From the NCBI GenBank assembly GCA_022315425.1, contig JAIUPT010000038.1, positions 1 to 64,000 on the forward strand: 64,000 bases of DNA, read 5' to 3'. The DNA comes from Pseudevernia furfuracea. Taxonomy: Eukaryota > Ascomycota > Lecanoromycetes > Lecanorales > Parmeliaceae. The notes below the pieces were generated by a model. The model saw only the letters and a program-made list of their open reading frames with translations, had not been told where the DNA came from and did no database searches. The translations under genes and the position numbers were made by a program. Within the stretch, counting starts at the first letter, position 1. The number at the start of each line of letters is the position of its first letter. Of this stretch, positions 44,522 to 55,690 are shown in pieces.

Positions 44522-46042
44522 TTACAGAGAAAATCGAAACCTGGGATCGTCGTCCCCAATATTCCCAAGCACACTATCCGGCAACTCCAATCGATGATCC
44601 CGCTCCCCTTCCGCCCTCTTCTTGTTCTCTACCACCAACCCCAACGCAAACACAGTACACATAATGCCACAGAACACCAACATAGCCAGACTAACCCCAT
44701 ACCCAACGAAATATCTCGGTGCCTCCGTCTGCACAAAGATGTTACTTGCAATGATACCCCCAATGTTCCCAAACCCTATCATTACAGCCAGTACAATAGA
44801 ACGCTTATAGTGCCCCCCCAGGTTATTCGCAACCCAGACAATGGCGTTCGGTTGCACCATGTAACAGCCCGTAGTTACGAAATAGACGGCCATATATCTC
44901 GCGCCCAGAGTAAGACCAGCGGGCTTGTGGGTATGAGGATGCACGAGCGGGCCTTGGCACAAGAGGATTATGTAGCCGATGCTTGCGAAGACGACACCGA
45001 ACATCATGTATCCATATCGATGTTTAGTCCAATCACTTAGAACCGCGGTTGCAAGCGTGACGACAGCAGCCACGATCCAGACCGGGATGCTGTGCACTTG
45101 GCTTTGGATACCTGAATACCCAAGCGAGTTGATGATGGTGGGAACGAAAAGCGCTGTTGCGTAACCAGAGACCGTGATGCCGATATAGATCAGACTTGCA
45201 ACATAGAGCTTCCAATCCGTGAAGATGCGTTTCCACGAGGCAAGATCAAGGCGGTCCATCTGCGCAACGCCACCCGCGTCGGAGCTGTTACGGGCGAGTA
45301 GATACTGTTTTTCTTCTACATTCAGGAATCGCGCTTGTTCGGGCCAATCCGCAAGCAGGAATTTTGCCGGCACCGAAACAACCACCGAAAGCAGCCCTTC
45401 GATGATGAAGATCCAGCGCCAGCCAGCGTAGCCACTGATCCCATCCATATGCACAAGAGCATAGGCCAAGAGACCGCTGAAGGCACCCGCGATCAAGCCG
45501 GCACACCAGAAAAGCGAAAAGCGCTTCTGAAACTCATGCCGCTTGTAGTACATAGACATAAGGTAAGCGCAGCCTGGGACGAAGCCACCTTCGAAAAGAC
45601 CAAGGAAGAAACGGCAGGCGATCAGTCCGCTGTTGCTTTTTACGAAGCCTTGACACATGCATGCTATGCCCCAGAGGAAAGTGAGAGAGGCTATCAGTGT
45701 TGATGGGGCGATCCTCCTAAGAAACAGGTTGCTCGGGATCTCAACGAGGATGTAAGGAACGAAGAAGACCTGTAGGGCAACATTGTAGGCATTACCGACG
45801 AGATGGAGGTCGGGTAGGATTCCAAGGACCCGGACGTTACCCAAATTGATGCGATCCATGAAGCCGAGGGTGAAGATGATCCACAAGGGTAGGACCAGGT
45901 GCATATCGATTTTCCGTAACAGGCGCCGCTCGTGTCGCTTGTCGGGATGTCCATCCAGCTCGAGCATCCTGATATCGTTGCATGCATCTTGCTTCTCCGT
46001 CTCCATTGGCGGCGCAACCGCTAAATTTACCGGATTAGGCAT
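44522..46042 (-). CDS. MFS transporter, Dal5/allantoate (anion:cation symporter) type
   Basis: Intronless, 506 residues. The cytosolic N-terminus (ERRLLRKIDMHLVLPLW) leads into IIFTLGFMDRINLGNVRVLG, the signature of the ACS family (Dal5, Tna1, Liz1, Seo1). It continues with VFFVPYILVEIPSNLFLRRI, RFFLGLFEGGFVPGCAYLMS, WRWIFIIEGLLSVVV and a C-terminal half with about six more membrane spans (FGNIGGIIASNIFVQ). The long central loop and 12 predicted spans fit. Known relatives carry allantoate, nicotinate, pantothenate, biotin or dipeptides; the substrate here is unknown. The reading frame is complete. Confidence 0.93.
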   Translation of the reverse strand: MPNPVNLAVAPPMETEKQDACNDIRMLELDGHPDKRHERRLLRKIDMHLVLPLWIIFTLGFMDRINLGNVRVLGILPDLHLVGNAYNVALQVFFVPYILVEIPSNLFLRRIAPSTLIASLTFLWGIACMCQGFVKSNSGLIACRFFLGLFEGGFVPGCAYLMSMYYKRHEFQKRFSLFWCAGLIAGAFSGLLAYALVHMDGISGYAGWRWIFIIEGLLSVVVSVPAKFLLADWPEQARFLNVEEKQYLLARNSSDAGGVAQMDRLDLASWKRIFTDWKLYVASLIYIGITVSGYATALFVPTIINSLGYSGIQSQVHSIPVWIVAAVVTLATAVLSDWTKHRYGYMMFGVVFASIGYIILLCQGPLVHPHTHKPAGLTLGARYMAVYFVTTGCYMVQPNAIVWVANNLGGHYKRSIVLAVMIGFGNIGGIIASNIFVQTEAPRYFVGYGVSLAMLVFCGIMCTVFALGLVVENKKRAEGERDHRLELPDSVLGNIGDDDPRFRFSL

Positions 46043-49000
46043 ATGCGAGGGCTTCGAGCTTTATTCCGGACTTCCAAAAAGCGCAGTCATAAAAAGGGAT
46101 CATATGGACGCATCAGTGATATCACTACTTAGCGGTTCACGCCAACGGCTGGCTAATGCATGCAGCCGCAATGCAAGCAACAGGAATAGGCAAATTTTGC
46201 GAGAAGGATCTCGATTCCCCATTTCAGCGGCAAGAGACAGAAAAGCGGGATGCTTGACGATGTAGCTAGGCTTTAGCATGGAGAAGTAGGCTCTTCTTCT
46301 CTATGGAGAGTAAAGAAATAGACCGAGAGCGATAAGCTCTTGAAGCTATTGCGAAGAAGCCTAGGCGTCAGTTCAGATCCTTCTACTCCCCCCACCACTG
46401 AGGGCAAACCCCACGATCTATTGTCAGTTCCATCATGCAAGTCTGGTATATTTCGGTACTCCACGCATTAAGATAGCAGCATTCACATTGTTTCATCTTG
46501 GTCCCGAGCTCATTACTACTTGAGACTGAGAGGAAACGGTGACGGTTTCTTAATAGCAAATACAATGACGGAAGCCTATGTCAAATATGAGTCCTTCAAA
46601 TCTTTTCCGCGGTACTCCGTACCAATCGATGAAAGCTCGATCACAGAGGAGGATCTGATGAGTCAGCTCGAGCCTTGGCGCCTCAGGCGCTTAGCTAGGT
46701 CCAACAAACCATTGACATTGAGAAAGTCAGTAGAATTTGCGGACATCTTGATACCTACAGACAGAATGGCCATGTTGTACTCAGGTCTGCGAGACAATAT
46801 GTCTGCGAGCTACTAACGAAGACGAAGCCGAAGCGTATTCAATGCTCACAGCGACTTGTTCCGCCTCCGATAGTCGCGACACAGCGAGGCCGAAAGCCCA
46901 GTCTCTAAACCTAGTGAACAAGAAATCGTCACCATTTTCCCTCTACCGCCGGTCATGTACAATTTTCTCATCAGAAGATGGATCTCAGCCTACCCCGCAC
47001 CCGAAAAAGCGTGTACAAATATGCTAAAGGATTGATTTATACAGAGAACATCTACTAAAACGACGCCGGATACCCAGAACGTAAATACTCAATCCCAATC
47101 AGACTCGGTCTCGAAAATCTAACTCAATACGTCCACTTTCGCATTGAAAGCCCAAATGTCAAGCATGAGATACTTTCAATACATCAAGCCACGTATTCCA
47201 GTCCCACAAGAACCCTCAACGGCCCGAGCATCATGCGCAGAACATGCCTTATCACCTTCTCGTATTCTCGACGCAACCCTATCCGCTGGCTGTCTCTCCA
47301 CATGACCTCTGAGTTCTAGCCTTTGGAAGCCTTGAGGCATTCAAGATTATAGTGGTTTATCATGTCGCAGAAGGAGCACGAGATACCGCTAATAGAGGAG
47401 GCGCCAAAATGATTCTCATCGAGGCTCTGAAGCCTGTCTTTGGGCCGCCGAAGCGTGGATATGCATTACCAGGAGCCGGGATGACGGAGTTCCACCCGAG
47501 TACCGCTAAACAAGCGTTTGAAACTGTTCAAGACCTTGTGTAGAATCGCGAACCCGCGATAGTAGTATATAGGGGGCTACAGAACGGGTCCAGAGCAGCT
47601 CGGATACGAGACTGGCTATGTATATCATGGTCCCGTCACAGAACAAATTCGATGCTGCATGACATGTCCAAGTAAAAACTTCACAGCAGGATTGATCCGT
47701 GACTCGTTGTCAAGGGTGAAATCAGCTTCAGTGTATGTTGTAATCTAGTCAGATCCTTCCCTCCCTTTCGTCCCCGCGACACTTTCCCCCCGTCAATCTC
47801 ACACCTACTCACGATTTTTCGACCGCGATCACTGAAAAAGCTTCGCTTCAAATCCCTTAATAACCTTCACGTTAAGAGACCTCCCAACTCGACCCTGCTT
47901 GATAGGGGGTTAGTGAGCCTTAACATCGCATATCGCATGGCGGGCTTTTGATGCTATTCGTGGATTTGGTAGACGTGTCCTTTGCAGGGGACAGGTCTTA
48001 TTTGGGAGCAGCATAAGTAGCTGCATTCCACCAGCGTTTGGCTCTTCATTCGAATTGATCTCTTTCAGAGCAATAGCATTCTTTCGTCCCGCCCGCCCAC
48101 GCCTGTTCTACATGTATTTAGCTTCCTTTTTCACCACGGGTCCGTGCTTCTATAAGCATGGGAGTTTTCTAGCGCTGGGGGTACGAGAACACGCCTGGTC
48201 AGGCCTCTGTTGGCTCAGAATCCTGGCGTTGGACGGCCCAATCACATCTACGAGTTCCGTATAGCCTCATGTTTTGCCGATTTGGTTCATTTGTCACGTG
48301 CGAATTAAGAACGCTAACCTCCGCTCATTCAACGGCCCCAGCAAAGCATCGAACTTCTCGCGCACCGCTCTCTCACGCAGCTCCGTCCCCGCCGTAACCT
48401 TTCCTAAAGGCATACTCCGGGGACTCACCCAGCAGATGGAGCCGAATCTGCGCAGCGCACACCTTCACACCGAAACCTAAACCGCGTAATCGCAATTGAC
48501 ATGTTTCCTCATCGACCGTGTCGAGCGAGCGGAGGAAAGCCGGGACGATCACGCTTGGCGAACTCCCGAATTCCTGCGAATCGGTACGCCAAACAGAGTC
48601 TCGGCGTCGTAGACTGGGAGGACCTCGTTTGCGGAGCTTGTGACAGACTCGAGACAGAGAGGGTCGTACGTGCTCGTTGGTTTTGATTCTGGGAAGTAGG
48701 GGGCTGAGTGTCTTGGTTGAAGCCGATGGGATTTCCGTAGAGGACTTTGACCACTACGAGAGACCAGATGCGGTTACGTAGGGCCGCGGATAATCAAAGC
48801 AGAGGGGAAGCTGATGTTGTCGATGCTGTGGTTGTGCATGGAGGTGCCTGGATGGATTTTTCCTCTGCTTGCGATGTCTGAGGGTGAGGTTTTAGCGTTG
48901 AGATGGTCGGCGGCATGATGGGGGACGATATCATGATCAGTGAGTAGGCAGCCTTAGTCGATTTGAGATGTGAAAGTGATAACAGTGACTCGGATTCTGA

Positions 49001-51020
49001 TAATACCAAGTATGATAAGTCATACTATGTTGAAAGCAACTGTGTTTACGCAAATGTGGTCACGTTGTGAAATACATCAAGATATCAAGAGCTGATTCGC
49101 CTAGTCAGCCGATGCTATTAAGATAGCCGGCCAAAGAGTGGGCAATATCTGGTATCGGATCGGACTGCGAATCAGAGTTGTCCGAATGAAAGACGGCCAT
49201 GATCCCGATCCCCGCTTTTTGTGTACAGTCTGGAGGATTGCCCTTCACTTCTTTGGTTGATCTTCTTCTCCTTTCTGTCTCTCTTCGTTTTACGCATATT
49301 TTCTTGACACTCTTTTGAAAACATTCTACCCCTACTTTTCCTTTCACTTCGAACACCATGCCCGAGCAGCCACACGACCAATAGCCACCGCTTCTTGTAG
49401 CAACACATGGCCCGTGAGCTTAACTCGCACGTCTGAACACCAGAGCCCCCTTTCAATCAGGGCTAATAAAGCGGTCTGGAACTCTAGTAAGAGCAGATGT
49501 CCATATAGACCTTGTCTTCCAGATCTACAGAACTCACTCCTACCGTTTGCGGGACTAGCAGATCACCAGCAGTCACGCTACGACGTCTTCCCCTCCGGCA
49601 GCCAGGGCGAGCACTGATGCCTCCGTAGTCTAGCACGTTCAGTTGGCCGGATGTGCGCCATTGACATTACAGAGAGGGCAAAATAGACGCTTCGGCTGTT
49701 TGTTCTATCTTTGAACCATGGTGCTTGACTTATTACTTTTTGTCAAGGGGCGAGGCATGAAAGCAGCGATAAGATGGACTCATCGTCTTTTTTCGAGGAC
49801 GCTCACTCTTTATTTTTATGACTCCGCCAGTACGAGCATAGCGCTCAGATCAAGCAATAGAAGAGGCAGGCTTCGGATTCTGCATCTAGCGTTGGGCACT
49901 GAGAGATTGATTCAGAATGCTAAACCATGAAGGTGGCATTCTAAATTTAGAATGCATTCAGGCGTTCTGCTACATGTGGACATGGAGTACCTACCGTGAT
50001 CACGCAAGCGATTTAAGGCAAAAGACGCTTCGAGTGTGGCATGTCATGGAAACTAGCCAATGCCGCACCGCAGGCACCAGCATTTTTTTTTGTAGCCAGC
50101 TATGGACTGTAGAATGATGAATCATGAACAGGTGTGTCATATACTTGATGCACTGCAAGCAAGTATGCTGTAGGGAGATGTGCTGCGGTAGGTAGGTGTG
50201 CAGCAGGCAGGTGTGCTGTAGGCATGTATGTACTGCATGCATGAATGTGTTGCATGCATAAATGTGTTGCATGCACTGTACACCCGGGGGTAACCATACG
50301 ATGTATCTGTCCAATATATACGCTGTAACTGATGAATATCGCACTGGGTGCGAGACCATGCAGAAGGAGCTTTGCGCCGCATCCTGACTCGTAGCTCATG
50401 GGGCTGTTGATGCCTCCAACACTTATCTTTGACATGCCGAGAGGGTCCATCTTGAGGATCCTCTACCCTGAAAGGTAGCCGGGAAATCGAACGGTATCTT
50501 GGCAGACGGTCAGCACATATCCTCATCCAGGAAGCCACTAGCATATGTTTGCACAAGGAGAGAGAGCAAGACCAAGAAATTGGTTCAATTGCAAAGACTT
50601 GAGGACCAAATTTGATTACCACCTATTTGCCACAACACCATCATGTTCTTGATACACGCTAAAGATGCGGCGCAAGCCTGGCCACATTCGTCGCACCTTG
50701 CGACTAACATCTCCAATCAAATCTGTGGCCAGTGCTGACTGCACTTGAAGTGGGGATCATCTCCGAGGACCTGTTTTCAGGCCCACTTGGCACACAGAAC
50801 AAAAAACTTTCGGGCATTGTCAATTTGAAGTGTGGTGTACTGCGTGAGACGCGAAAACATCGATGTACGACTGCGGCGGGTGATCATCATTTAATCATGA
50901 TGCACCGCCCTGCTTCTTTCTTATAACAACCAGACAAATGCTGAGGTAGAAGATGTCCGTCAACTTTTGAAGTAAACTCACTTGAAAGCCTGGTTGGTAG
51001 CTACCCACCGCTGAGACAGC
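46043..51020. other. About 5 kb with no recognised gene
   Basis: Only short frames. One plus-strand ATG frame (46565-46816, 83 codons, MTEAYVKYESFKSFPRYSVP) is uniform but has no domain, so I leave it uncalled. A minus-strand stretch around 48500-48700 has protein-like runs (TLFGVPIRR) that shift frame. A CT/TGCATG-rich minisatellite is at 50140-50290. Decayed genes are likely but cannot be identified by eye. Confidence 0.45.
50140..50290. repeat. Degenerate GTGTGCTG/TGCATG minisatellite
   Basis: Short imperfect tandem motifs: GTAGGTAGGTGTGCAGCAGGCAGGTGTGCTG, followed by AATGTGTTGCATGCAT repeated twice with small changes. It creates repetitive frames on the minus strand. No flanking duplication was seen. 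Confidence 0.7.
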
Positions 51021-52356
51021 ATGGCGGACTGTTTCACCTGCGACTCCGCACGCGTCATACGCGTCATACGCGTTTGTGTCTTATCTGCATTCTCATTCGT
51101 TGCTCTCGTGTCTGTCATTTTCCGACTATGGGCGCGCAACATCCAGAGGCTCAAGATCGAGATGAACGACTACCTCTGCATAGTGGGCTTGGTATGTCGT
51201 TGACCTTTCGAAGCCCGCCAAGTGCTGATCGAAACAGATCTTCACCTTAGCAATAACGCTTTTCACAATGCATTCCACCATATATCCCGTCCTGAATCCA
51301 GCCAATCCCGACGCAAGTTGGGGCGATAAAGCGCTGCTCGTGGGACAGCTATTCTGGGTCACATCCGTGACTTTCATCCGGGCCTCTGTCCTGAGTCTCT
51401 ATATCCGAATTTTTCGGACGCCATCTTTTCGTACAACCTGCTATCTTGTCCACGGCTTTAATCTGGCTTATTTCATTGCCGTTGTCCTAGCTTGTTGCTT
51501 GATATGCCAGCCTTTCGCATTTCTTTGGGATCGGTCCATTGATGGTTTCTGTGGAGATCAGAAGTCGCTCGATCTATTCATCGGAGTGTTCAACCTCTTG
51601 ATGGACATCACGACGGTAGCTCTCCCGATGCCCGTCCTGTGGGCTCTTCAAGCGCGGACGAAGAAAAAGCTAATCATAGCCGGCATATTTTCAATGGGGG
51701 TAGCGTGAGTATCCTGCAAATAGAAATGCAAAAAGGGAAGGAAAATCTATGCTGATGTCTTGTATAGAATCTGCGCCATCACCGTGGTTCGAATCATAAT
51801 AACAACAGGCATCAATGCACAGAATACGCAACAGCAGTACGAGACGATTGCTCTTCTAACGTGTCTCGAAGCCTTGCTAGGCGTCACCAACGCCTGCTTG
51901 CCAGTGATGAAGCCCGTTTTCACTAAGCTGGGCGCGATCAGCATTTTCAGCTCATTTCAGATCAGGACACCGACTGTGAATACAGGCATACGTAGTAATT
52001 CTCCACGAGCGAGTCGCAAAAGTCGTACGTCTTTTCGAGGGGGTAAGAATCCGCATATTAGTCCACCCAGACGAATAGTGCACAAAGAGTCACTTCTCAT
52101 GTTCTCTTCAGATTGGCCAACAGATGTTCGAGCACCATCGATCCCACTACCCAGCTTTTCATGGCGACCATTGTCCAGGTATTACCTTCCTAGGGCAGAA
52201 GGGGAGCATGACCCGTCGGAGTTAAGGAAAGACAACGGGATTGGAGTCACGACAGACTGGGACCTCAGATATCGCCGGTCAGAGGGCAATTCACCAACCC
52301 TACCGTGGCAATCTCCATGGCAAAGCCACCACCAAGAGGCTATCGAGAGGTGCTAG
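51021..52356 (+). CDS. Rhodopsin-domain (PTH11-like) integral membrane protein
   Basis: Three exons: 51021-51191, 51238-51704, 51768-52356. The introns are 46 and 63 bp and the product is 408 residues. Seven membrane segments are visible, starting with VCVLSAFSFVALVSVIFRLW. A WARNIQRLKIEMNDYLCIVG loop (usually xDDxxI) and RASVLSLYIRIF follow. The family motifs CQPFAFLWD, GVFNLLMDITTVALPMPVLW and KKLIIAGIFSMGVAICAITVVRI complete the pattern. The C-terminal ~150 residues are charged and probably cytosolic. Known members include plant-pathogen surface receptors such as PTH11. The ligand is unknown. Confidence 0.88.
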
Positions 52357-52500
52357 GATGACCTGCAGATCACTCCTTAGCAGAATCTGGGTCTCTGGTC
52401 GAAGAACATTCCTGCAATCTAGTGTACCTAGATTTTGCTAGCCTTGGGCTTTCTACAAACAATTCCAGAGCCAGATCCTATTGTGCAGACCAAGGCCGGA

Positions 52501-53419
52501 CTACCATTTTACCGAGATTGTCGATGCAATTCCTTTAGTACCGAGCGCTTCCTCGCCGTGCCCTTCACGGCCCGTGACAGACAGCAACAGGCCACGGATA
52601 CCAGTGCCACGATCTCGCAGCCAGTTCTGGTCCATTTCATCCTGTTCTTGCCGTAGACTAACAGCTGAAGGACCAAACTCTTGAACTGGCAATCCTATTT
52701 CGAAATCTAGTCTCGTGGCTTCTCCATGCTTGTCGATGACCCTAGGTGATACGCCCAGAATGTGTCCATACAGCTCGGCAAAGTTAGTAGATCTGGACTT
52801 CGGTGCAATCACTTCAACGGTTGATATACCAATGGCGCCACACGGGTGAGTCGTCTTTTTGTCGTCATCGAACGGGACCCGAGTACTTCGAGGTGTGACG
52901 TCGTGACAGAAGAATGGGAAGTCTGTACGGTTGGCGGACTTGGAAAATACTGGTCTCGACGATTCCCATTTGACCTGCAAACCATCCCGTCTGAAACGGC
53001 TACCTGCTTCAGGCGGGGCATATCTAACATCCAACTCGTCGCCATTCGGGCTCTCCACCAATCGCGACATGATATCGTTGTGTAGTGATCGGGCTGTCGA
53101 TGGAGGCATTGAGGTCAATGCAAAATCTATCAAACCCGGGGACTTGTTCGCCCACGCATAGAACTCCCGCGGTGTGTTTGTCCAACAGAAGAGCTCCAGG
53201 TAAGTTCCATCGGCGAAGACGATGAGCTTGTTCTGGCTCGACTGGCCTGTGTACCGAGTAAGCGAAAGAGTTAGAGAGGGAACATGCGGTGGACCAACCT
53301 GCATGAACGCCGCCTTCTAAGATGGTGAAGTTATCGCTTAACCAGGATGGTGGATTGTCAAAATCCTGTGATGACAGTAGGAGAACAACATGATCGTAAA
53401 CACAGAGCGAGGCTCCCAT
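52501..53419 (-). CDS. Glyoxalase-like domain protein
   Basis: Two exons on the minus strand: 53419-53299 and 53246-52501, with a 52-bp GTTGGT..CAG intron; 288 residues from ATG 53419. An in-frame ATG five codons upstream (53434) is also possible. The start reads YDHVVLLLSSQDFDNPPSWL, and the joined region gives ILEGGVHAGQSSQNKLIVFA followed by DGTYLELFCW. This matches the fungal Glyoxalase_3 family, with the first His and a Glu as candidate metal ligands. The second half is less conserved. It is divergent from the FMN 2-hydroxyacid oxidase gene. No substrate is known. Confidence 0.82.
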
Positions 53420-53802
53420 CTTCCGATTGCACACAATTTAAATGAGTAGAGCTGTTGCCTCGACTACGACTACGACTACTCGTGTATCTTTTGCACACCT
53501 GTAGATCTAAATATGCGAACTGAGGTAGGTACTCTACTCTACTCTAGCGTCAACCCCGCATCTCACCAAAAGCAAAACATCAACATACCTTCCACATCTC
53601 CGAAATAATAGGGGAGATATGGTGCCGCCATTGTACCATTGGCTTAGGAGATACAACTCCGTCTTAGTCTACACTTTTAGCACCTATCGCTCCCTACCAT
53701 CTCAGTCGTCATGCACTTTCTCAATCCCATGTTGCCTCTTTCATCGGCCCCAATCTACTCCTCGTTTCCTTGCCCCAGCAAACCGTACACCAATTGTCCA
53801 CC
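53420..53802. promoter_or_regulatory. Bidirectional promoter region
   Basis: 383 bp between the divergent glyoxalase-like and FMN-oxidase starts (53419 and 53803). It contains CGACTACGACTACGACTAC (about 53459-53477) and GTACTCTACTCT at 53529-53540. The same 12-mer occurs at 59856-59867 in the other divergent metabolic promoter. No clear TATA box. Confidence 0.5.
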
Positions 53803-55041
53803 ATGGCCGCCCAAGAGAAAGGCGAGAAGCCACACGACCTCAATTGCCTTACTATTGCCGAGCTAGAAAAGCATGCTGAACTCCGCATGGACAAGCAGAC
53901 ACGCGACTACTACAATGAAGGCGCCGACTCCGGATCTACTCTCCTCGAAAACACTACAGCCTACAGCAAGTACCGCATAAGGCCCCGAGTTCTGCGGGAC
54001 ATGTCCCTGATCGATACTTCTGTCTCCATATGGGGCGCCACCAACTCTGTGCCAATTGGCGTTGCTCCAACTGCCATGCAATGTCTCGCCCATCCGGACG
54101 GAGAAGTCGCCACAGCCAAAGCGTGCAAAGAGGCGGGTATAGCCATGGGTCTCTCATCCTTCGCAACCTCTACACTCGAAGACGTAGCCTCAGGGATTGA
54201 CGACCATCCTCGCGTCCTCCAACTCTACCTCTTCGAAGAACGCCAGCACTCTCGGAAGTTGATACAACGGGCAAAGAAAGCAGGCTACAAAGCCATCTTT
54301 CTAACAGTGGACACACCCATGCTAGGCCGCCGGAATATGGAGATACGCAATCAGTTCAAATTACCCAAACCATACAAGATCGCCAACTTTGCCGAAGATT
54401 CCAGTTCCTCCGCATCGGAAACGGTCATGGGAGGATCGACGCCGAAGTCAGAGCAGGGGGAGGAAAAGAAAAGCACCAGCACAAAAGGATACCATGATGG
54501 CAAGAGACGGCAGGCGCCTAAAGGGCCGGTAACGTTCCATACACATGCACCGAACCCGACATTGAGTTGGGAGCGTGATATCGGTTGGTTGAAGGAACAA
54601 TGCTCGCCGGAGATGGAGGTGTGGGTGAAGGGCATCGCTACAGCAGAAGATGCGCATTTAGCTCTACATCACGGCGTCGATGGGATAGTTGTTTCCAATC
54701 ACGGGGGAAGACAACTCAATGGTGCATTGGCTACGCTCGATGCCCTACCTGAGATCGTGGAGGCCGTCAAAGGAAGGATACCGGTACATGTGGACGGAGG
54801 AATAAGACACGGCACAGATGTCTTCAAGGCACTGGCACTGGGAGCGGATTTCGTGTGGATTGGTCGGCCGGTCCTCTGGGGATTGGCGTACAAAGGTCAA
54901 GAAGGGGTGGAGTTGTGCTTGAGATTGCTGAGCGATGAGTTCAGGCTGTGCATGGGTTTGGCAGGAACGGTGAAGGTAGATGACATAAGAAAGGAATATC
55001 TGGTCAAGATTGACAAGAGTGGTTTTATCAGTCGGCTCTAG
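53803..55041 (+). CDS. FMN-dependent 2-hydroxyacid oxidase/dehydrogenase, peroxisomal type
   Basis: 412 residues from ATG 53803, chosen over upstream non-ATG codons because of the CCACCATGG context. The fold is complete: RDYYNEGADSGSTLLENTTA, YRIRPRVLRDMSLIDTSV, PIGVAPTAMQCLAHPDGEVA, IFLTVDTPMLGRR, WVKGIATAEDA, GIVVSNHGGRQL (catalytic His300, Arg303) and HVDGGIRHGTDVFKALALGA. A ~55-residue Ser/Glu/Lys-rich insert (residues 197-250) replaces the usual loop 4. The chain ends ISRL, a canonical-type PTS1 peroxisomal signal. It oxidises glycolate, L-lactate or a longer 2-hydroxy acid with FMN, giving a 2-oxo acid and, for oxidases, H2O2. Confidence 0.93.
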   Translation: MAAQEKGEKPHDLNCLTIAELEKHAELRMDKQTRDYYNEGADSGSTLLENTTAYSKYRIRPRVLRDMSLIDTSVSIWGATNSVPIGVAPTAMQCLAHPDGEVATAKACKEAGIAMGLSSFATSTLEDVASGIDDHPRVLQLYLFEERQHSRKLIQRAKKAGYKAIFLTVDTPMLGRRNMEIRNQFKLPKPYKIANFAEDSSSSASETVMGGSTPKSEQGEEKKSTSTKGYHDGKRRQAPKGPVTFHTHAPNPTLSWERDIGWLKEQCSPEMEVWVKGIATAEDAHLALHHGVDGIVVSNHGGRQLNGALATLDALPEIVEAVKGRIPVHVDGGIRHGTDVFKALALGADFVWIGRPVLWGLAYKGQEGVELCLRLLSDEFRLCMGLAGTVKVDDIRKEYLVKIDKSGFISRL

Positions 55042-55256
55042 GTTCAAGACGTCATGTACAAATACAACGAATTGGACCTATCGAGGTCGACTGAGTTCCT
55101 ATGCTACATGGCAGCACAATAACGAATGCTCAGAAGCGTACACACCGAAAGGCCAGTTACCCATCTCCCCCCCCCCTCCGGCCCCAACCCCCATACAACC
55201 ATGAAACCCAGCCCACTCTCCGAATACCCCAACTGTAGGGGACGGCAACTTCCAGC
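55042..55256. other. Intergenic
   Basis: 3' region of the oxidase gene, with a C-run near 55165. Nothing recognised. Confidence 0.5.
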
Positions 55257-55690
55257 CTAATGAAGATTGCCGCCCACTCTGTTGGTACCTTTGCGGAGGA
55301 ACGCTTCATGTTTTCCCCTTGGAGATTTCAGACCATCAAGTATGCCTTCGAGTGCAAGCGTGAACAGTGATCGGGCGTCCACTTGGCCCATGGCAGCGAC
55401 CTCTTCCTTCCAATCTTCAGATGAATCTCGGATGATACACAATGAATCGATCCATAGATAACGCACCTTCAGGCCACGATTGATCTGTATGGCAGTCTTG
55501 GAAGGTTCAAGGGGTAGGCTCGCAAACGAGATCTTTCTCATTCTTCCCTTCGGATTCGATAGCGCAGAGGAGTCATTACTGATGATCTAGGTGAGGAAGA
55601 GCTCCAGAAATGGCTCAACGTCACATATAATGGCCTCGCTGCCGAAATGTCAAGTCTGACGTATTCCTAGTAGAACCCAAATCCAAAAGT
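55257..55690 (-). pseudogene. HET-domain gene fragment
   Basis: Minus strand: LYVTLSHFW (normally YxxLSHCWG), then a frameshift, then FASLPLEPSKTAIQINRGL and KVRYLWIDSLCIIRDSSEDW followed by ARSLFTLALEG. These are the first HET-domain motifs in the correct order. No start region, no remaining domain and no downstream exons are seen, so this is a truncated, frameshifted fragment. Intact HET proteins trigger cell death in vegetative incompatibility. Confidence 0.75.

Noticed and set aside
44594..45703. Plus-strand frames opposite the MFS transporter
   Set aside because: Shadows of a complete 506-residue transporter on the minus strand.
47352..47543. 63-codon frame ending TVQDLV
   Set aside because: Begins at GTG, no domain, no upstream exon found.
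48300..48754. RhoGAP-like impression from TLFGVPIRR on the minus strand
   Set aside because: Only a few residues match and the frame shifts; not enough to name a domain.
50000..50622. Minus-strand Cys/His-rich frames over 50.1-50.3 kb
   Set aside because: Produced by the TGCATG minisatellite.
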